A stretch of 64,000 nt of DNA from Campanula takesimana (GCA_026119855.1 JAOWBW010001819.1:123681-187680), one strand, 5' to 3'. Shown: positions 23,201 through 36,200, numbered from the stretch's first letter. The notes: a model not told the origin generated them from the sequence alone. Program-made: numbers and translations.

Positions 23201-25164
23201 ATTGTGGCCAAACATGATGTATGTATAATGTCTGTAGAAACATTCTCCTCAAGGACAAGGATGCATTAGAGTTTTATCTTTCCCTCCGTTCTAACTAAGC
23301 TTGGGGTGCCATTTTTTCAGTTACAAGTATAGGTTGGGGCATATGCTGCCCAATGGTTCATATGTCTGGAGCAAGACTTACTCATTTAAATCATCTCCTT
23401 ATCCGGGACAGGACTCACTGCAGCAGGTTATAATATTTGGAGACATGGGAAAGGTATTTTTGCAAAAGAATGTCTTAAGTATATATTTTTTTGTCCCTCT
23501 CGTGGTTCCCAGAAAACTGAAATATAAAGATTAATTAAGATGACAGCGGCCACACTTATCTCTTTCTGATCATTTCATGTTTCTCATATAAAGTATGGTA
23601 AAGTCATTTTTTTTGGGTATTTCTTCATCTTTCAGGCAGAACGTGATGGTTCAAATGAGTTTGCTAATTATCAACCGGGATCGCTCAATACTACGGACCA
23701 ACTAGTCAAGGGCCTAGACAACATCGACATAGTTTTTCTTATAGGAGATATGGCATATGCTAATGGATACATCTCACAGTGGGACCAGTTCACATCACAA
23801 ACAGAACCCATTGCATCAACAGTGCCTTTTATGGTTGCAAGGTTTGGATCCTTTAATTTTCAAACTTAAATGTCATCAAGTGCGAAATCTTACTATGTTA
23901 GTTCTTTTGACAGTGGAAATCATGAGCGAGATTGGCCTAATTCTGGGTCTTTCTACAATACTCCAGATTCTGGTGGGGAATGTGGTGTGCTTGCCGAGAC
24001 CATGTACTATGTTCCAGCAGAGAACAGGGCTAAATTTTGGTAATTAGATTAATTCTTCTCCAGTAACGTTTGGTTTACTTTGTTACTGTTAGATGTTGAT
24101 AATATTTCTTTAATTTTTTTGAGGATTTTTAATATCTATTGCGGTTGACTACTGTCCAAAATGTGGTTCTTGGCTTCTGCACATTGCCATCTTTCCATGT
24201 ATAGATTCATATCTTAATAACCAACTCTTTAATCAGGCCCATGAGGTGAATTAGGTCTGGCTGAGGGAAATTTTAGATAAGCTGTGAGCTCCCATGAAAT
24301 CTTTGTTGTGAAGTCTAGTCTAATCTGTAGATGGTTTCTCTTATCTTATACCCCGTCCGAGCCATTTGAAATTACAAATGGGATGGCAGGGGGATTAAGG
24401 AAAAGTGTTATAATATAAAAGTGTTGTTAGTATAGAAAGTGAGTGGGGGTTGTTAGTGGGGTGGGCAATAATAAGTGGGGTATTTAAGTGAACCCCATTA
24501 ATTAAAAATTATAACATACATTCCATTTTGGGCTAGTCTAATTTCAGATGGGACAACCAACATGGAATTTGTCTAATTTTAAATGGGACAGAGGGAGTAA
24601 TTATCAGAACTGCTATCTAAATTCAATATCTTGTTATTATTACCAATATTTTATTATTCAAAACAGGTACGCAGCCGATTATGGTATGTTTCACTTCTGC
24701 ATAGCAGATAGTGAGCATGACTGGAGGGAAGGCTCTGAGCAGTATAAGTTCATAGAGAAATGCCTTGCATCAGCTGACAGACAAAAACAGCCCTGGCTCA
24801 TCTTTGCTGCTCATCGTGTCCTTGGCTACTCTTCTAATGATTGGTACGCTAATGAAGGCTCGTTTCAAGAGCCCATGGGAAGGGAAAGCTTACAGAAGCT
24901 CTGGCAGAAATATAAGGTGGACATTGCGTTTTATGGACATGTCCATAACTACGAACGAACTTGCCCTATATACCAGGTACAAATCCCTTTCTAGGAGCAA
25001 TTTTTTCCCCATCTAACTTTACCCGCCTTTAGATATCAACGGTATCATAGAAACTAATGCACATATAAAAGGGAGGGTTTTGGGTCCTGTGCAATGTGCA
25101 ATCTGACCATTGGCGGAGGCACAAGGGGGCAAGCAGGGGCAACTGCCCCCCTCCCCTTGGCTTT

Positions 25165-25196
<32 letters not shown>

Positions 25197-26990
25197 GCAA
25201 ATAATGGCAGTTAACTATATATGTATATGTGTGTTAAAAAATAAAGTATATACATATATACACACACACTGTACATACAAATATATTCCCTCTGTCCCAC
25301 TAAAATTTACTCCTTCCGTCCCTACTTTTTCTACCAAATGAGAATGCACGAGGATTAGTAAAATATGTTGGAAAAGTGATTATTGTGAGTGGGTAGGAGA
25401 GAGAAAATAAGTTAGTGGATTGTTGTTGTGAGTGAGTAAGAGAGAGAAAATAGAACATTTTAGGTAAGTAGCAATAAGTATGAGACACTAAAAGGAAAAT
25501 AAGTAGCGATAAGTATGGAACGGAGGGAGTACACTTTTATTTTTAAGACGGAATTATGTAAGAAAACTGAGGTAGGTGAGTAAAAATGAGTTTGATGTTA
25601 AACAACTATATATGTTAAATCTTTGGATACTTTGTGTTATACTCCATTTGTCTCAAAATAATTTCAACATTTGACTATTCAATTTGTTTGTGCACTTTTA
25701 AGCCTAAACCGTAAAAATGAGAAGGACTTTTTGGGACGATGAGAAATGACAAATAAAAATATCATTTTGGGGCAAAGGGAGTATATGTGTTGAATCATAT
25801 ATGTTTTATTGTCACCATTAAAGTTAGTACTTAACTATATGTCTATGCCTAAAATTGTATTGTACAGTATATAGAAAACACCGAAAAAATTCCAAAAGAA
25901 AAAAAAACCGGGGGCGCTACCCCCGAACCCCCGTTCATCATTCCTTGGCTCCAACATATTTTGCCCCCCCCTTACTTCGATTTCTGGCTCCGCCACTGAA
26001 TCTGACTACAGTATGAAATTGTTAGTATAGGATGTAACTCATGGTACTCCCTCTGTCCCGGAATAAATGTCCTACTTTCCATTTGCGATTGTCCTGAAAT
26101 AAATGTGTCTTACTAAAAATAAGGTATGAAGTTTGGTGATTTTCCTTTACTACCCATTCTAATAGGCACAAACATTGCAATACCATAGTAGGTGTCACTC
26201 CATCCATATGAATAGATTAGGGCAATCAAGGAAACATAACTAAAAGCTTAAAAACATTGACTTGTCAACTATGACATTTATTCTAGGACAGAGTGAGTAC
26301 TAGGGTATTCTCGCACGCAGTTAAAATATGACCCATGTTATTAGAAGATGTAACTCATATACTCCCTCCATCCCGGCTTGATAGTCCCACATGGACTTTT
26401 ATGGTCAACTCAATTTGACTTTGACCATTATTTAATGAAAATTCAATTATCCCATGCAGTTCTTGTTACTATTTCACTCTTATGAATACTAGCAGTAACA
26501 ATTTGGAATTGCATATGGATAATTAGATTTTCATCAAATAATGGTCAAATTTCAATTGAGTTGACCATAAAAGTCAAAGTGGGACTATATTTCTGTGACG
26601 GATGAAGTATTATAAAATTCAGAGTACACACACATACATTGAACTGTGTTCACTAATCTGTTGGTCTTTATGGTGGTGATATAGAATCAATGCGTGAGCA
26701 AGGAAAAATCACACTACTCTGGGACAGTGAACGGGACGATTCATGTAGTTGTTGGAGGAGGAGGGAGCCATCTGTCAGGGTATACGACAGTTCAAACAGC
26801 ATGGAGTCTGCATAAAGATCACGACTTTGGATTCGTGAAGCTGACCGCATTCAACCACTCATCCCTACTGTTTGAGTACAAGAAGAGCAGTGATGGACAA
26901 GTTTATGATAACTTTACCATCTCAAGAGACTACAGAGATGTCTTGGCTTGTGTTCGAGATGGTTGTGAACCCATCACTCTTGCAAGTTGA
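20299..26990 (+). CDS. PAP27: PAP-B: PAP27-like metallophosphoesterase
   Basis: Exons: 20299-20502, 21798-21889, 22119-22188, 22290-22412, 22526-22618, 22899-23028, 23137-23218, 23321-23453, 23636-23841, 23914-24039, 24667-24976, 26685-26990; 1,875 nt, 624 aa, no interruption. An in-frame ATG lies upstream at 20251, but 20299 aligns with the PAP-C start (both follow CACCAACTGTTTGTG), gives a cleaner signal peptide and lies downstream of a TATA box. The mature N terminus carries GEQPLSKIAIHDA, the subgroup hallmark. Metal ligands are D306, D347, Y350, N380, H469, H511 and H513; motif II reads GDMAY. Introns 10 and 11 are full of transposons (a hAT and several MITEs). Likely a secreted or vacuolar phosphoesterase of unknown substrate, possibly inactive. 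Confidence 0.93.
24351..24597. mobile_element. Stowaway-like MITE in PAP-B intron 10
   Basis: Left end CCCCGTCCGAGCCATTT pairs with right end AAATGGGACAGAGGGAG; TA on both sides. Confidence 0.75.
25108..25998. mobile_element. hAT element in PAP-B intron 11
   Basis: Starts CATTGGCGGAGGCA and ends GGCTCCGCCACTG. The perfect 8-bp target duplication is AATCTGAC (25100-25107 and 25999-26006). It is 891 bp without a transposase ORF and carries a nested MITE (25310-25529). Its internal GGGGCAACTGCCCCC resembles the small element at 9872-10120. Confidence 0.92.
25310..25529. mobile_element. Stowaway-like MITE nested in the hAT element
   Basis: CTCCTTCCGTCCCTACTTTT at the left, AAGTATGGAACGGAGGGAG at the right. 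Confidence 0.8.
26047..26297. mobile_element. Stowaway-like MITE in PAP-B intron 11
   Basis: CTCCCTCTGTCCCGGAATAA at the left and TTATTCTAGGACAGAGTGAG at the right, TA target. Confidence 0.8.
26362..26609. mobile_element. Stowaway-like MITE in PAP-B intron 11
   Basis: CTCCCTCCATCCCGGC at the left, a diverged right end near TGTGACGGATGAAG, with a long internal inverted repeat (AATAATGGTCAAA-type arms). Confidence 0.7.
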
Positions 26991-27552
26991 TGATGGTGCA
27001 GATTCTGTATGTATGTATAGGTTACTGAAATAATCCGATGAATGGATGCTTATATATATATATGTGTAGCTTTAGGAGCTTCTACTATGAGGTTGTTTTT
27101 TTTTTCAAGAATAATGAAGGGTATATATTTGGCTGCAGTGCATTACTGTAGTTGACATATCAATTTTATGATTCTTGCTCAATCTTCATAGTATTTTGTT
27201 TCAATGTAATTTTTTTTTTGGTACAAAATGGTAGTAAAGTGAGCTACCACTCCGAGCCGGGTAGGACCACAAGGGCGGCAAAGCTCTCCCAACAAGATTT
27301 TAACACTGCTGCGTGTGGTGAGTGAGACAAATTGTGTGAGTCCCAAACAAAGTCCTAAAAATGCTTCTTTCACAAGAGCTTTGATGGTATTGTAGATTCC
27401 TTTTGAAATCTTTTCATCTCAATGATGTTTTCGATCAAAAGTGACCCACTAATACAATAATTATAATAATGATAAACTGTATTTTATTTATTATTATATT
27501 TTCAAAAAAAAAATAAAAAATGATTCATTAGTGTGAAAAAACAAAAGCTGGC
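26991..27552. other. PAP-B downstream region with a possible SINE
   Basis: The PAP-B 3' UTR begins here. About 27205-27370, read on the minus strand, ends GGTAGCTCACTTTACTACC, then TTTTGTACC and an A-run, like a SINE tail. No box A/B pair is convincing, so classification is open. Confidence 0.35.
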
Positions 27553-27562
27553 TAATAAATTC

Positions 27563-28284
27563 GAGTAAACTACTTTTCCTCCCCTCGTACTATGGTCCCA
27601 ACATCAATTTGACACTCGTACTATTGAAACAACAAATGTATGATGCGTACTATAGTTTTATTAGCAAAATTAACCAATTTACTATTCAGTCGTTAACTTT
27701 TTTTAACACACGTTATTTTTTTAACGAGCATTAATTTATAACTAACTTTTGTTAACCAAATCGCATATGTAAAAATCGAATTCCGACTTCGTTAACCGTT
27801 GGATCGTCGTGAAACTTCTGGGCTTTGGTCGCATCCCCTAGGCGCACATGATGACCGTTGGGATCTTCCAAATAATTGCCGGAGAGGGAGAAATGGCCGG
27901 CGGCGAAAACTGGCGAAAATCTCCACTATTAAAAATCAAATTCCCGCTTCATTAACCGTTGGATCGTTGTCAAATTTCTGGGGTATGTTCGCATCACTCA
28001 GGTGCTCATATTGACCGTTGGGATCAGTAAAATAATCATCGGTGACGGAGATATGGCCGACGGCGCAAATCCGGCGAAAAACTCAAAAAAAAGTTAGTTT
28101 TGTTAAAATAAATTAATGCCCGTTAAAAAAATAATGTTCGTTAAAAAAAGTTAACAAATGAATAGTAAATTGGTTAATTTTGCTAATAAAACTATAGTAC
28201 GCATCATACATTTGTTGTTTCAATAGTACGAGTGTCAAATTGATGTTGGGGCCATAGTACGAGGGGCGGAAAAGGAGTTTACTC
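27563..28284. mobile_element. Non-autonomous Mutator-like element
   Basis: Inverted repeats of well over 100 bp begin GAGTAAACTAC at the left and end GAGTTTACTC at the right. The matching flank TAATAAATTC (27553-27562 and 28285-28294) fits a Mutator-sized target duplication. The 722-bp interior has two tandem diverged copies (about 27775-27915 and 27925-28080) of a GC-richer unit containing CGTTAACCGTTGGATCGT-like and ATGGCCGGCGGCGAAAA-like pieces. Confidence 0.85.
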
Positions 28285-28479
28285 TAATAAATTCCGAGAT
28301 CCTCTCTCCTAAAAATCTATCTCTAGAGACTTTTTGAAAGTAAAGAAGTCAACTTCAACCTAAACTCGAATATCTCCAAGAATCTTTCCTGGACCTGCGG
28401 GATCATACAGTTCCATATATCTTCTTTAAATTACGTCTCCCAATAATGGTGCTCACCAACTGTTTGTGCAATTGACGCA

Positions 28480-31400
28480 ATGAAAAACTCGCATGCTCCC
28501 TTCATTTCACTCCCTTTTCTTTTCTCTGTTGCTGCCATTGTTGTTGCTGTTGTTGTTCTCAACTCTGTAACTTTTGCTTCGGCTTATGGTTATACATCCA
28601 TAAATAAAAATGGAGGTCGGGTTCCAACATTTATTGGGGAACAACCCTTATCAAAGATTGCAATTCATAAAGCTGTAGTTGCTTTAACTGATTCCGCCTC
28701 CATCAAAGCTCAACCCCTTGTCCTTGGCTTGAAGGTATCATTAATCTCTTGCTGCCTACTTTAATTGATTAGCATAATCTTGTCATCTTTTCATCATCCA
28801 AATTAATTTAGTATTCCTGATTTGCTTACCATTTACTGCAATGGCTTCATGTTAATTCTTCTCTTTCTCTTTGTTTTTCTTTAGTAGATTGATGAAGATT
28901 GTATAAATAAATCCAACCATGGTAAAGGGATGAAGAGGATGGTCGATAATTACATGTTAATTTTGGGCAACACTGTTATGTTTTTTAAAAGAGCGTTGAT
29001 TTTTTAGTTATTATAGCCAATGTAATTAGAAATTTTGTTAGTATTCCACATTTTTATGAACTTAATAGCGTGTCTCAAATCTCAATAAGTTGTTTGAGTT
29101 GTGAATTAGTTTTTAATTATCTCGTATGTACTGCTACGAAATGAATTTTGATTGTTCATCCGATGTTAGGGTGAGGACTCTCAGTGGGTAGATGTGGAGC
29201 TTCAGCATTCAGAACCTTCCGAGGGTGATTGGGTTGGAGTCTTTTCTCCTGCCAAATTCAAGTAATTCCGTCTCTGCATCCCTTTAATATTACTCACCCT
29301 GTCCTGAAATAAATATCGCAGTTGACTTGTCAACATTTATTTTGGGACAGAGGGAGTACCTCATAGCTGCTTGTTGTTATTATGGCATGAATAGGTTAAA
29401 GGTTGTGAATGCATTTGAGCCATCACTATCTCTCTCTAGTGCATCCATATTTTTCCTGCCATATATCTTTTTTCTCCTTCAAAATAGCTATTTTGGCTCT
29501 AAAATCATATCAATAACTGATTTTATAAACTTCAAAACTTGTGCTTATTGACATAGAATATCTAATACAATGCTTGAATATTTCAGTGCGTCGACATGTT
29601 ACTTTGAAAATGACACCAAAGAACAGATGCCATACATATGCACAGCCCCAATAAAGGTATGTATAATTTCATGTAAAGCGAAAATCAAGTGAAGTTTGGT
29701 TATATTTATGTATTATCCTAACCTGCATCATTTTACAGTATATGTTTGCAAATTACTCAAATTCTGGATACACAAAGACAGGCAAAGCTTCATTGAAGTT
29801 ACAAATAATCAATCAGCGAGCTGACTTTTCCTTTGCGCTTTTCTCTGGAGGGTTGTCAAATGTGTGTTGAGTGACTTTCTGTTCTCTTTGTGATTGGTTT
29901 AAGTACCCTTACTAACCTGTCTCTTTTGAGATCTTGTCTTTAAGTTATGAACTACTAGCATGTGTTTGTACTTCATTTGTTGATCTTGTTGCGTCTATTT
30001 TACAACTTTTTAGAGAGTCTAATGATAAGTTCACTCGAACTAATTCTTATATAACTCCGTTTTGCAGCCAAAATTAGTAGCAATTTCAAATCACGTGTCA
30101 TATGCAAATCCTAAAGCACCTCTGTATCCACGCCTTGCTCAGGGGAAATCTTGGAATGAGGCAAGTTTCTTTGAAGTGTTTGTCCAGATTATTTCTATTT
30201 CGATCGGGCCGAATTTTGATCCTTGCCAAATCTGCTTATATGCTTTGACAACTTACAATAGATTACACGTACCATCATGGTTAATCAAACTTGGAAACCT
30301 ACCTGACATCTCTTTTTGTTTGTTGTTCACTTTATTCTTGGCACTTGTGCAGATGACAGTAACCTGGACAAGTGGCTATAACATCGACGAAGCCATTCCT
30401 TTTGTCGAGTGGGGTGTGAAGGATCAACTTCAAGCGCATACTCCAGCAGGAACATTGACTTTTCATCGAAACAGCATGTGTGGTATGAGTGCTTTCTGTT
30501 GTGGCGTTTCTAGAATTAACACTTTTTATCTTAGAGGCTCAAATTATTTCCAATCATTTGCTTCTAGACATCTTAACTCGACATCCAGCTTACCTTGGAC
30601 AATTGCTTCTATGTGCCTATAACTGAGATATTATTAGTAAAAGGCAACCAATTGCCGTATTAATACTTCAAAGGTGTAACATTTATCCACAGATTATTTT
30701 CTAGACCTCTACTCTAATTGATGTCTTCTTAGTGGCCATTTCCGTCCCATGAGATCTCACATGACCACCTGCCATGTTAGGCTCGAAATTAACCCTGATT
30801 ACTTGACGTTCAAGTTCCTGACAAACTTTACTGCTTAAATCAACCGATATGGCAAATCATTGTGCTAACAAAAAATCATAATTACCCTGCAGGCTCACCT
30901 GCAAGGACGGTTGGCTGGCGTGATCCTGGTTTCATACACACAAGTTTCTTAAAGGATCTGTGGCCAAACACCATGTATACATATCAACTTATAAGCAATG
31001 CTTTGGAGATATAGCTTCCCGTCCTTCCCTTCCCCCAACCCCACCCCTCTTTTATCTTTTGGGTGTGATACATTTTGAAGTCATTTTGCAGGTATACTTA
31101 CAAGATGGGCCATGTATTAACGAATGGTTCTTATATCTGGAGTAAGATGTACTCATTCAAATCATCCCCATTTCCGGGACAGGATTCACTCCAGCGTGTT
31201 ATAATATTTGGCGACATGGGGAAGGTAGTTTCAACCAATTAAATAAAAGAACATAAACTTTTAGTGCAAGTATTCATAATTTAGCCTTGATTATCATTAT
31301 GTCTTATAATACTTTTGCACTTTTCAGGCAGAGCGTGATGGTTCAAATGAATATAGTAGCTATCAACCGGGCTCACTTAATACTACGGACCAGCTCATCA

Positions 31401-32596
31401 AGGACCTAGAAAACATCGACATAGTTTTCCATATAGGAGATTTAGTGTATGCAAACGGATACATCTCACAGTGGGACCAATTCACATCACAGGTGGAACC
31501 CATTGCATCAGCGGTGCCATATATGGTTGCAAGGTTTGTTTACCTCAGTAATATGTTACCATATCTATGAATCTGCATTTATGCCGTTACTTGAAAATTG
31601 GTTATATTTCCTGTAGTGGTAACCACGAACGTGATTGGCCTGACACTGGATCCTTCTATAACACTAAAGATTCAGGTGGCGAATGTGGTGTGTTAGCTGA
31701 GACCATGTTCTATGTTCCTGCAGAAAACAGAGCCAAATTCTGGTAAAACGTTAATTATAAATAAGTTGTGCCAGCTTTGTAAAGATTAATATTTTTAATT
31801 TTCGGTGAAATGGAGTGCAAATTCATTTATAAGATCTTTTTTATTTCTGGGTACAGGTATTCAACAGATTATGGCATGTTTAAATTTTGCATAGCGGACA
31901 CAGAACATGATTGGAGGGAAGGTTCTGAACAGTACAAGTTCATTGAGCAATGCTTTGCATCAGCAGACAGGCAAAAACAACCATGGTTGATCTTTGCTGC
32001 CCATCGTGTTCTTGGTTACTCTTCTGACAAATGGTATGGCCTGGAAGGCTCATTTGAAGAACCCATGGGACGGGAAAGCTTGCATAAGCTCTGGCAGCGA
32101 TACAAGGTGGACCTTGCTTTTTATGGACACGTTCATAACTATGAACGGAGTTGCCCTATTTACCAGGTATGCATTCAAACATCATTTTACTTTACTTTTA
32201 ACTTCTTATCCTTATTTATCAAAGATCATCCTTTTTAAAATGTATATCAGTATCTTACCACCTATAACTTCTTGTATTTTGTATGTGTAGAATCAGTGTG
32301 TGAACCAAGAAAAAACGCATTACTCCGGCAAAGTTAATGGAACAATCCACGTTGTTGTTGGTGGAGGCGGTAGCCATTTGTCAGAATTTAGCGAAATCAA
32401 TACTAAATGGAGTCTTTTTAGAGATTATGACTATGGATTTGTCAAGCTGACTGCATTCAACCATTCGTCCCTTCTATTTGAGTACAAAAAGAGCAGCAAC
32501 GGAAAGGTTTACGATTCATTCACAGTGTCTAGAGACTACAGAGATGTGTTAGCTTGTGTTCCTGATGGTTGTGAAGCTACTACTCTAGCTTCTTGA
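28480..32596 (+). CDS. PAP27: PAP-C: PAP27-like metallophosphoesterase
   Basis: Exons: 28480-28734, 29170-29261, 29587-29656, 29739-29861, 30068-30160, 30353-30482, 30893-30974, 31092-31224, 31328-31533, 31617-31742, 31857-32166, 32291-32596; 1,926 nt, 641 aa. Exon 1 is longer than in the neighbours: the hydrophobic signal segment (about residues 8-37) is followed by an extra serine/glycine stretch before GEQPLSKIAIHKA. Metal ligands are D323, D364, Y367, N397, H486, H528 and H530; motif II reads GDLVY. Intron 5 starts with GC, not GT (GAG|GCAAGT), and the exon length and frame require this site. A TATA-like CATATAT lies near 28412. This is the most compact of the three genes; its intron 11 is only 124 bp. 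Confidence 0.94.
29293..29356. mobile_element. Deleted Stowaway-like MITE in PAP-C intron 2
   Basis: A 64-bp remnant: CTCACCCTGTCCTGAAATAA paired with TTATTTTGGGACAGAGGGAG; TA target. Confidence 0.7.
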
Positions 32597-33264
32597 AACA
32601 ACATATTTTTAAGCATCTATTTATCATCAATTCATTATACTGTTTCATAAGCAGCTAGTGTAAGAATAATGAAAGGGTATGTTATTAAGTCTTAAACCTA
32701 GCCAATTGTCTTCTCTCTCCCTCTCTCTCTCTCTCTCACACACACACACTGGTTTTGAAGGAAAATTTGTAGAAAGAACACATTCATTATGGGAAAATAT
32801 GTGTAGCACATTCTGTACCACTATTGATTCAATAGTTTACAAGTTTAGATGACTCGTCATGATACTTGTCCAAATAAATGTGAATCGTTGGATCACTAAT
32901 GGTACTAAATCTCATTTAGGGATGGATGGAATAATTAGAAAAGTCAACAACTCTAACGGGACACTTCAATCCATACCAAAATTTTCATCCCTAAAATTTT
33001 AGCACAAATTTATTCCCAGACAAATTAAATATCAAGAAATGGAATTGATTGCCGGCTACCAAAAGCATTAACAAGAAGTAGCATTGTTGGTAAAGAAGCA
33101 GCATTTCATGATACATAGCTTACATAGTATTCACCTATACAACAAACTACTTTCTCCATGCTGACGATCCATGGTTGTCGTATAATTTAGCCTCCTAAAA
33201 AAATTTAGAAACTAGCATTACGCCACTTAAGCAAAGAGAGCAAAGCAGGCTCCAACAGTAGTCA
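32597..33264. other. Convergent intergenic region
   Basis: 3' UTRs of PAP-C (plus strand) and snurportin (minus strand). There is a (CT)n(CA)n microsatellite at about 32712-32749. No other gene seen. Confidence 0.5.
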
Positions 33265-36200
33265 TCAGCTAACTATTTCCATGTCACCACTTCGGCTTTC
33301 TTCTTCATTTGATGAGGATATAGATGAAAGTAAATGCTCTATCCTCAGAGGAGAATGTCGAACCATATACTGGAACATTATCTGAAAACCATTACACAGT
33401 AGAGTTTCTATTCAGCTAAGCTTTTTTAGCAAACATAAATCTGACAAATATTAAGGCAAGCTATATATTATTATTTTCAACTTATTAGCAGCATTGAAGA
33501 TAAGCAAAAACATCCAAAAGCATGTCTGGGTCTAACTTTTCCATCATTGTCCACCAAGAATATGGCATATGCAGTTTTGATTAAACAAGCTTATACTGAA
33601 GTAGAGAATGAAGTGAAATTATCTCCTAACCTTAGAATAACTGTCTGCAAAAGCACGTGCACGATTGACTTTTCCTATAAAATGCAGATCAGTCTTCTCC
33701 AGTTTCCCTTCTACAAAAATTAATCCTCCTTCATTAACAGCAAAACGCACGAGATCACCAGAGTGAAGTCCTGCCTGAAATTTAAAGGGACATAATAAAG
33801 TGTAGTTAATGAACTTGGACGCTATTTTAAAATGGGAAGACTCCAAGGAAACTGTAAAGTTGAGTTGATTGTAAACCTTCCAAGTTAATGAAATACTCCC
33901 TCTGTCCAAGAAAGTTTGTCCCATCTCGACTTTTTATGGTCAACATAAATGAACTTTGACCAAACATTAATGTCGATCTAATCATTCTAGTGAAATTCTA
34001 AAAATTGTAATTAACAAATCATTAAGTGTTTTATCAATAACAATTTTTAAATTTCATTGTGATCATTAGATTGACACCAATGCTTGGTCAAAGTTCATTT
34101 ATGTTGACCATAAAAAGTCAAAATGGGACAATCTTTACGGGAGAGAGGGAGTATATAACTGTGGACAACTGTCAGGCTCCATAAACTGTTTCTCTTTGAA
34201 GTTTTATAAGTCATACTATACACTAGTGACTCAATACGTCCGTAAAGATACACGGGAGGTAAGCATATACAGTACTCCATCCGTCTCAAAATAGATGTCG
34301 TTTTGAGCATTTGCACACTTCTTTAGAAATGCAAAGAATGCATGTGAAAAAGTCTCAATTACCCCTAAAATAATCCAATTACCTAGGCAATTAAATATGG
34401 GTTAATGACAATTTAGACCTAAAGTCATATATCACCCTTCCAAACGAACCCTGATGATTTTTTTCGCCAGATTAGACCTTAACGAACCCTGATTTTTTTT
34501 TCGCCAGATCAGACCTTGACGCGTAAAAAACTCATCAGTTAAAGCCTTTTTGACGATTTTCGTTAAAAAAGTCAGTTAAGTATCATGTGCGTTGCATGTG
34601 ACTAACGAATTGGTTAATTTGAAGTTGATATTTCTTTTATGAGGCTTAATGAAAATTCAAACTTAACAGGGTTGAAGATGAAAATAATTATTAGTAATAT
34701 AATAAATAAAATATTAACACAAAATAAATTAATTATCATTTATATTCATCTATATTTAAAAAAAATCAATAAATAATTTTTTAATTCACCAATTTTTGTT
34801 CCCCAATTAAAAAGGGTTAAAAAAAAATTAAAAATTATTCCCATCAAATTTCATCATTATGCCAAACAAAAAAGAAAAAAGAAAAGAAAAGAAGAGTAAA
34901 AGCTAACCCAGTACATCGTCCTCCTATCCTACTTCTCCATAACCACTTCATCTTCTTCCTATCCTACCTCTCCATAACCAGCCCACCACCGCAGTCCCCC
35001 ACCACCACAATCCCCATCATCTATCCTTTCAGCTTCCACCTCGCTCCACCACAACACCACCGCAGTCCCCTCTTCCAGTCACCACCTCTTCCCATCATCC
35101 CCTCAATTCCATCCCTCCCCATCCAAAGTAATCCAGTTTATTTCCCCACAAAATCTCCATGCTCTTTTCCTCATTTCATATACCCTTCTCTTCTCCTACC
35201 CTTTTCCTAAACTACCCCAACCCGACATCACCGCCCAACCCCCAACACAGAAAATAATCAATCAATTCTTCCTTAAAAAAATAAAAAATAATCAATCCCT
35301 GCTGTAGAAATCGGTGGAGAAATTGATGATGGTCTGGAGTAAAGGAGTCGGATTCCTTTTGATCGGAAACATGTCGCTGGCCAGAAGCCGCTGTCGACAA
35401 CGAAGGCCAGAACCCGTTGCTGCAGATGATGATTTTAGGTCGTGAAAATCGCTACTCTAGGTAGCGAATTTGAAAAAGGGGTTAATTTAGTCAATATTGA
35501 AGTGAGCTATTTAGGGTAATACTTTTTTAAAAGGTAATTATTTGAGAAAAGAATCTTTGTTTTAGCTGTTGCAAGCTATAAAATGAAATTTGTTAGTGTT
35601 GAGTGGTGGCTGATTGTGGAGGAGTAGGTGGTGGTTTTGGGTGGTGGAGATTAGTGGTGGTGGGTGGATGTGGAGGAGGTTGAAGATGAAGGGGATATAT
35701 ACATTTACACCCCTTAATTTATACTTTTTAATCACTTTAATTAAAAAAACTTTCACTTAACCCCTTATGAGTTATATTAGTTTCAAACTAAACAATTTGC
35801 TAGTCACGTGCAATGCACATGCTACTTAACTGACTTTTTTAACAAAATCCGTCAAAAAGGCCTTAACTGGCGAGTTTTTTACACATCAAGGTCTGATCTG
35901 GCGAAAAAAAAACATCAGGGTCCGTTTGGAAGGGTGGTATATGACTTTAAGGTCTAAATTGTCATTAACCCATTAAAATTTGTATAAGCGATAGTTCACT
36001 ATCATTAATATGGGTATAATTGGTATACAACAACAAAAAAGCCTTAAAAAAAGTAAAACGACAAGTATTTTGAGACAAAAATTAACTCCTCAAACGACAT
36101 GTATTTTGAGACGGAGTGAGTAATATTTAGGGAAGATGCACGAAACATAATGACTCAGTAAGTCCACGGACAAATATGACGCCACGTCTTTCCAAAGGAT

